Below are positions 61,184-64,000 of a DNA stretch of 64,000 nucleotides, piece by piece. Each line of letters begins with the position of its first letter. Position 1 is the stretch's first letter. The translations under genes were made by a program, and so were the position numbers. A model generated the notes under the pieces. It was not told the DNA's origin. It did not search any database and saw only the letters and a program-made list of their open reading frames with translations. This DNA is from Streptomonospora mangrovi (GTDB lineage Bacteria > Actinomycetota > Actinomycetes > Streptosporangiales > Streptosporangiaceae): positions 1 to 64,000 of the forward strand of contig NZ_JAJAQC010000037.1 of the NCBI RefSeq assembly GCF_027604915.1, read 5' to 3'.

Positions 61184-62725
61184 ATGCTCAACCTCGCCGT
61201 CCTGCTGGAGGACAGCGCCCGCAACCACCCCGACCGCACCGCCCTGGTCCACGGCGACCTGCGCCTCCCCTACGCCGCGCTGGACGCGCTGGCCAACCAG
61301 GTCGCCAACCTGCTGGTGGCGCGCGGTATCGGCCCCGGCGACAAGGTGGCGCTGGCGTGTCCCAACCTGCCCTACTTCCCGGCGGTCTACTTCGGCGCGC
61401 TCAAGGCGGGCGCGGTGGTGGTCCCGCTCAACGTGCTGTCGCAGGCCCGCGAGATCGCCTACTACCTGGAGGACTCCGACGCCAAGGCGCTGTTCTGCTT
61501 CGAGGGCACGCCCGAGCTGCCGCTGGGCCGGCGCGGCAAGGAGGCGTTCGACGCCGCGCCCAAGACCGAGCACTTCTTCGTGCTGCCGGCCGCCCCGCTG
61601 GCCACCGAGTCCTCGGTGGAGGGCGCCGAGACCGTCTGGGCCGCCCTCGGCGGCGCCTCCGACCGGTTCGAGGCGGCGCACACCCGCGCCGACGACACCG
61701 CCGTGATCCTCTACACCAGCGGCACCACCGGCCGCCCCAAGGGCGCCGAGCTGACGCACCAGAACATGCTGATGAACGCCATCGTCTCCGACGAGATGAC
61801 CGAGCGCTCCCCCGAGGGCGACGTCACCCTGTCGGTGCTGCCGATGTTCCACTCCTTCGGGCAGAGCTCGGTCATGAACGTGGCCGTGCGCCGCGCCGGC
61901 GCGCTGGTGCTGATGCCGCGCTTCGAGCCGGTGGAGGCGGTGGAGCTGATGCGCCGCGAGAAGGTCACCATCTTCGCCGGGGTGCCCACCATGTACTGGG
62001 CGATGGTGTCGGCGGTGCGCGCCGGCGGCCTGGAGGTGCCCACCACCCTGCGCACGGCCGTCTCGGGCGGCTCGGCCATGCCGCTGGAGGTGCTCAAGGA
62101 CGTCGAGGCGACGTTCGGCGTGCGCGTCCTGGAGGGCTACGGGCTCTCCGAGACCGCGCCCACCGCCAGCTTCAACCAGCCGCACCGGCCCACCAAGCCC
62201 GGCTCGATCGGGTTCCCGATCTGGGGCGTGCAGATGAAGCTGATCGATCCCGACTGGAACACGATCGAGGGCGAGGGCCCCGGCGAGATCGCCGTGCGCG
62301 GCCACAACGTGATGAAGGGCTACTACAACCGGCCCGAGGCCACCGCCGAGGTGATGCGCGACGGCTGGTTCCGCACCGGCGACATCGCCCGGCGCGACTC
62401 CGACGGCTACTACTACATCGTCGACCGCGCCAAGGACCTCATCATCCGGGGCGGGTTCAACGTCTACCCGCGCGAGGTCGAGGAGGTCCTGCTGACCCAC
62501 GAGGCGGTCTCGCTGGCGGCGGTGGTGGGCGTGCCGCACGAGACCCACGGCGAGGAGGTCAAGGCGTTCGTGGTGCGCGAGCCCGGCGCCGCCGTCACCG
62601 AGGAGGAGCTGGTGGCCTGGTGCCGGGAGGCCATGGCCGCCTACAAATACCCGCGGATCGTGGAGTTCCGCGACGAACTGCCGATGAACGCCACCGGCAA
62701 GATCCTCAAGCGCGAGCTGCGCTGA
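61184..62725 (+). CDS. Long-chain fatty-acid-CoA ligase (AMP-forming)
   Basis: 513 residues, ANL superfamily. YTSGTTGRPKGAELTHQN (A3), YGLSETAPTASFN (A5), GWFRTGDIARRD (A7) and the C-terminal NATGKILKREL with the catalytic Lys. It activates fatty or other carboxylic acids to CoA esters. AGGAGGA upstream of the ATG. Under a TetR-type operator; converges on a TetR gene. Confidence 0.92.
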   Translation: MLNLAVLLEDSARNHPDRTALVHGDLRLPYAALDALANQVANLLVARGIGPGDKVALACPNLPYFPAVYFGALKAGAVVVPLNVLSQAREIAYYLEDSDAKALFCFEGTPELPLGRRGKEAFDAAPKTEHFFVLPAAPLATESSVEGAETVWAALGGASDRFEAAHTRADDTAVILYTSGTTGRPKGAELTHQNMLMNAIVSDEMTERSPEGDVTLSVLPMFHSFGQSSVMNVAVRRAGALVLMPRFEPVEAVELMRREKVTIFAGVPTMYWAMVSAVRAGGLEVPTTLRTAVSGGSAMPLEVLKDVEATFGVRVLEGYGLSETAPTASFNQPHRPTKPGSIGFPIWGVQMKLIDPDWNTIEGEGPGEIAVRGHNVMKGYYNRPEATAEVMRDGWFRTGDIARRDSDGYYYIVDRAKDLIIRGGFNVYPREVEEVLLTHEAVSLAAVVGVPHETHGEEVKAFVVREPGAAVTEEELVAWCREAMAAYKYPRIVEFRDELPMNATGKILKRELR

Positions 62726-62742
62726 GGGCGCTCCCGCGCGGC

Positions 62743-62772
62743 GGCGCCGGCCGGCCTCAGGCCGGCGGCGCC
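62743..62772. terminator. Bidirectional hairpin between ligase and TetR
   Basis: GCCGGCC-tca-GGCCGGC (62750-62766), extended by GGCGCC on both sides with one bulged base. The TetR stop codon is the loop. Serves both converging genes; no T-run. Confidence 0.55.
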
Positions 62773-63401
62773 GCGTCCAGCCCGGCGACGACCACCTCCA
62801 GCCCGGCCGCGAACTCCGCGCGCGGGTCGCTGCCCGCCGCGGTGGCCGCGGCGTCGATGAGGCGGGGGAACCGCTCGGGCGGCAGCGCGCGCACCCGGTC
62901 GGTGATCGCCGAGACGCTCTCGCCGCGCCCGGCTGAGAGCGGTCCCGCCAGCTCCGCCTGGGCGAACCCCATGACGTAACCGGTGACCACGCGCAGGCCC
63001 ACCAGCAGGCCGGCCCCCGACCGCCCGCCGCGCGCCAGCGCGTCCAGCAGCGCCTCGCCCTGCACCAGGGTGGCCTCGTCGAAGGTGCGGCGGGTCAGGA
63101 TCAGCGGGATCACGTCGGGGTGCGCGCGCACCGCGCGCCAGGTGGCCGTGGCCAGGGCGCGCACGTCAGCGCGCCAGTCGTCGCTGGGCACCCCCTCGCA
63201 CACGGCCTCGGCCATGACCGCCTCGACCAGCAGCTCCTCCAGCCCTTCGCGCCCCTCGACGTAGTTGTAGAGCGTCATCGCCCCGGTGCCCAGCGCCGCC
63301 GCCAGCGAGCGCATGCTCAGCGCCCCCAGCCCTTCGGCGTCGACCAGCGCCAGGGCCGACTCCTGGAGCCGCCTGCGGCTGAACCTGCGCGGTGCGGGCA
63401 T
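62757..63401 (-). CDS. TetR/AcrR-family regulator (TetR_C-type)
   Basis: 214 residues. HTH: ALALVDAEGLGALSMRSLAA with LGTGAMTLYNYVEGREGLEE, typical of the TetR branch with AMTLY. The ligand domain has an AHPDVIPLILTRR helix as in TetR class proteins. Divergent from the hemerythrin gene with a perfect palindrome between them, so it probably controls itself and that gene. Confidence 0.88.
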   Translation of the reverse strand: MPAPRRFSRRRLQESALALVDAEGLGALSMRSLAAALGTGAMTLYNYVEGREGLEELLVEAVMAEAVCEGVPSDDWRADVRALATATWRAVRAHPDVIPLILTRRTFDEATLVQGEALLDALARGGRSGAGLLVGLRVVTGYVMGFAQAELAGPLSAGRGESVSAITDRVRALPPERFPRLIDAAATAAGSDPRAEFAAGLEVVVAGLDAAPPA

Positions 63402-63418
63402 GGTCCCCCCTCTTGACT

Positions 63419-63433
63419 ACGTACGACGTACGT
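63419..63433. promoter_or_regulatory. Perfect operator ACGTACG-A-CGTACGT
   Basis: An exact 7-1-7 inverted repeat in the 98-base gap between the divergent TetR and hemerythrin genes, starting 18 bases before the TetR start. Confidence 0.75.
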
Positions 63434-63499
63434 GATGGACTGCGTCAGCTTCACGTACACCGTACCTAAAACCTTCCGCACGGGGAGAGGACCCATCCC

Positions 63500-64000
63500 A
63501 TGGCAGACGACACCGCCGCCGACGGCGCGGCCCAGCGCCTCGTGGCCTGGGGCGACGAACTCGTCAAACTGCACGGCGGCTTCCGGCGCGACCTGGCCGC
63601 GCTGCGCGAGGACGCCGACCGGCTCCGCCGGGGCCTGCCGCCGCACGGCCTCGCGGCGCCCCCGGCGGCCGAGCAACTGCGCGGCCACTGCCTGGCCTTC
63701 TGCGACCGGCTGCACGAGCACCACACCGAGGAGGACTCCGCGCTGTTCCCGGCCCTGGGGGCCGACTTCCCCGAACTCGCCGCCGCCCTGGAGCGGCTGC
63801 GCCGCGAGCACGTCGTGGTCGCGCGGCTGATGGGCCGGATCCGCGAGGTCGCCGCCGAACTGGAGGAGGGGCCGGACCGCGACCGCGCCGACCGCCTCGC
63901 CGAGGAACTCGACCGGCTCTCCGCCGAACTGACGGCCCACCTCGACTACGAGGAGGCGCAGCTCGTGCCGCTCCTCAACCGGCTCACCGCCCTGCCGGGC
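63500..64000 (+). CDS. Hemerythrin-domain protein, truncated by window end
   Basis: 167 residues visible. ELVKLHGGFRRDL, GHCLAFCDRLHEHHTEEDSA and HLDYEEAQLVPLL supply the His and Glu/Asp residues of a hemerythrin HHE di-iron site. Such proteins sense or handle oxygen, nitric oxide or iron. GGGAGAGG upstream of ATG 63500. Divergent from the TetR gene that presumably controls it. The C-terminus lies outside. Confidence 0.85.
   Translation, partial: MADDTAADGAAQRLVAWGDELVKLHGGFRRDLAALREDADRLRRGLPPHGLAAPPAAEQLRGHCLAFCDRLHEHHTEEDSALFPALGADFPELAAALERLRREHVVVARLMGRIREVAAELEEGPDRDRADRLAEELDRLSAELTAHLDYEEAQLVPLLNRLTALPG

Overview
High-GC actinobacterial chromosome. The 5' end of 16S rRNA at the left edge (minus strand) reads like Nocardiopsaceae (Nocardiopsis, Streptomonospora or Thermobifida relatives). 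Gene content agrees: bldG, wblA, an ssd/Tad locus, a marP-nth-crp-ponA block, many TetR regulators, many 4-bp GTGA gene overlaps and several apparently leaderless starts. The genus call is inference; the rRNA end and genes are directly readable.

Layout. 1-750: head of an rRNA operon with its leader. 740-8100: HAD hydrolase; an overlapping CPBP protease/histidine kinase/response regulator operon; a 27-residue membrane peptide overlapping sixA; a proton-pumping pyrophosphatase. 8100-13430: DUF309 protein, an alpha/beta hydrolase without its nucleophile, a holin-X type protein, acetyl-CoA synthetase, and a degenerate Fic-like protein. 13430-14500: long non-coding stretch with a candidate 6S-like RNA, a strong terminator and a perfect DnaA box. 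14500-20840: Tad/Flp-type pilus locus in two facing halves (pilin-like genes on +, ssd-tadA-tadB-tadC on -) with a decayed IS5-type transposase between. 21190-23810: TetR repressor and the ABC exporter it probably controls; the ATPase gene carries an apparent one-base frameshift. 23860-28110: unknown protein, GNAT acetyltransferase and an MrfA-like DNA-repair helicase. 28320-29240: bldG and an RsbW-like partner.

29380-44940 matches the order I know from Mycobacterium tuberculosis Rv3671c-Rv3683: marP, CoA-type Nudix, nth, crp, MBL-fold protein, RidA, two ArsA/Get3-like ATPases, whiB-like gene, bifunctional PBP with PASTA and a metallophosphoesterase, with an extra Nudix, a DUF4177 protein, yqeY, an SDR and a TetR inserted. 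44960-50220 is accessory: a DUF6879 pair of lower GC, AraC, VOC, an AAA NTPase, an autoregulated-looking methyltransferase-TetR unit, and DoxX.

51520-57610 is the most novel-looking unit: a CDP-alcohol phosphatidyltransferase divergent from a dehydrogenase, then a pterin-synthase-like protein lacking usual zinc ligands, a GT4 glycosyltransferase, a methyltransferase and a YbhN-type membrane protein, the last four joined by 4-bp overlaps. This looks like a pathway that makes and moves an unidentified lipid- or pterin-linked glycoside. It is followed by a clear tandem array of six degenerate 69-72-bp repeats (57706-58131). The right end holds a methyltransferase, a winged-helix regulator with membrane partner and tandem operators, an SDR, a fatty-acyl-CoA ligase with a TetR-type operator, another TetR with its own operator, and a truncated hemerythrin-domain gene.
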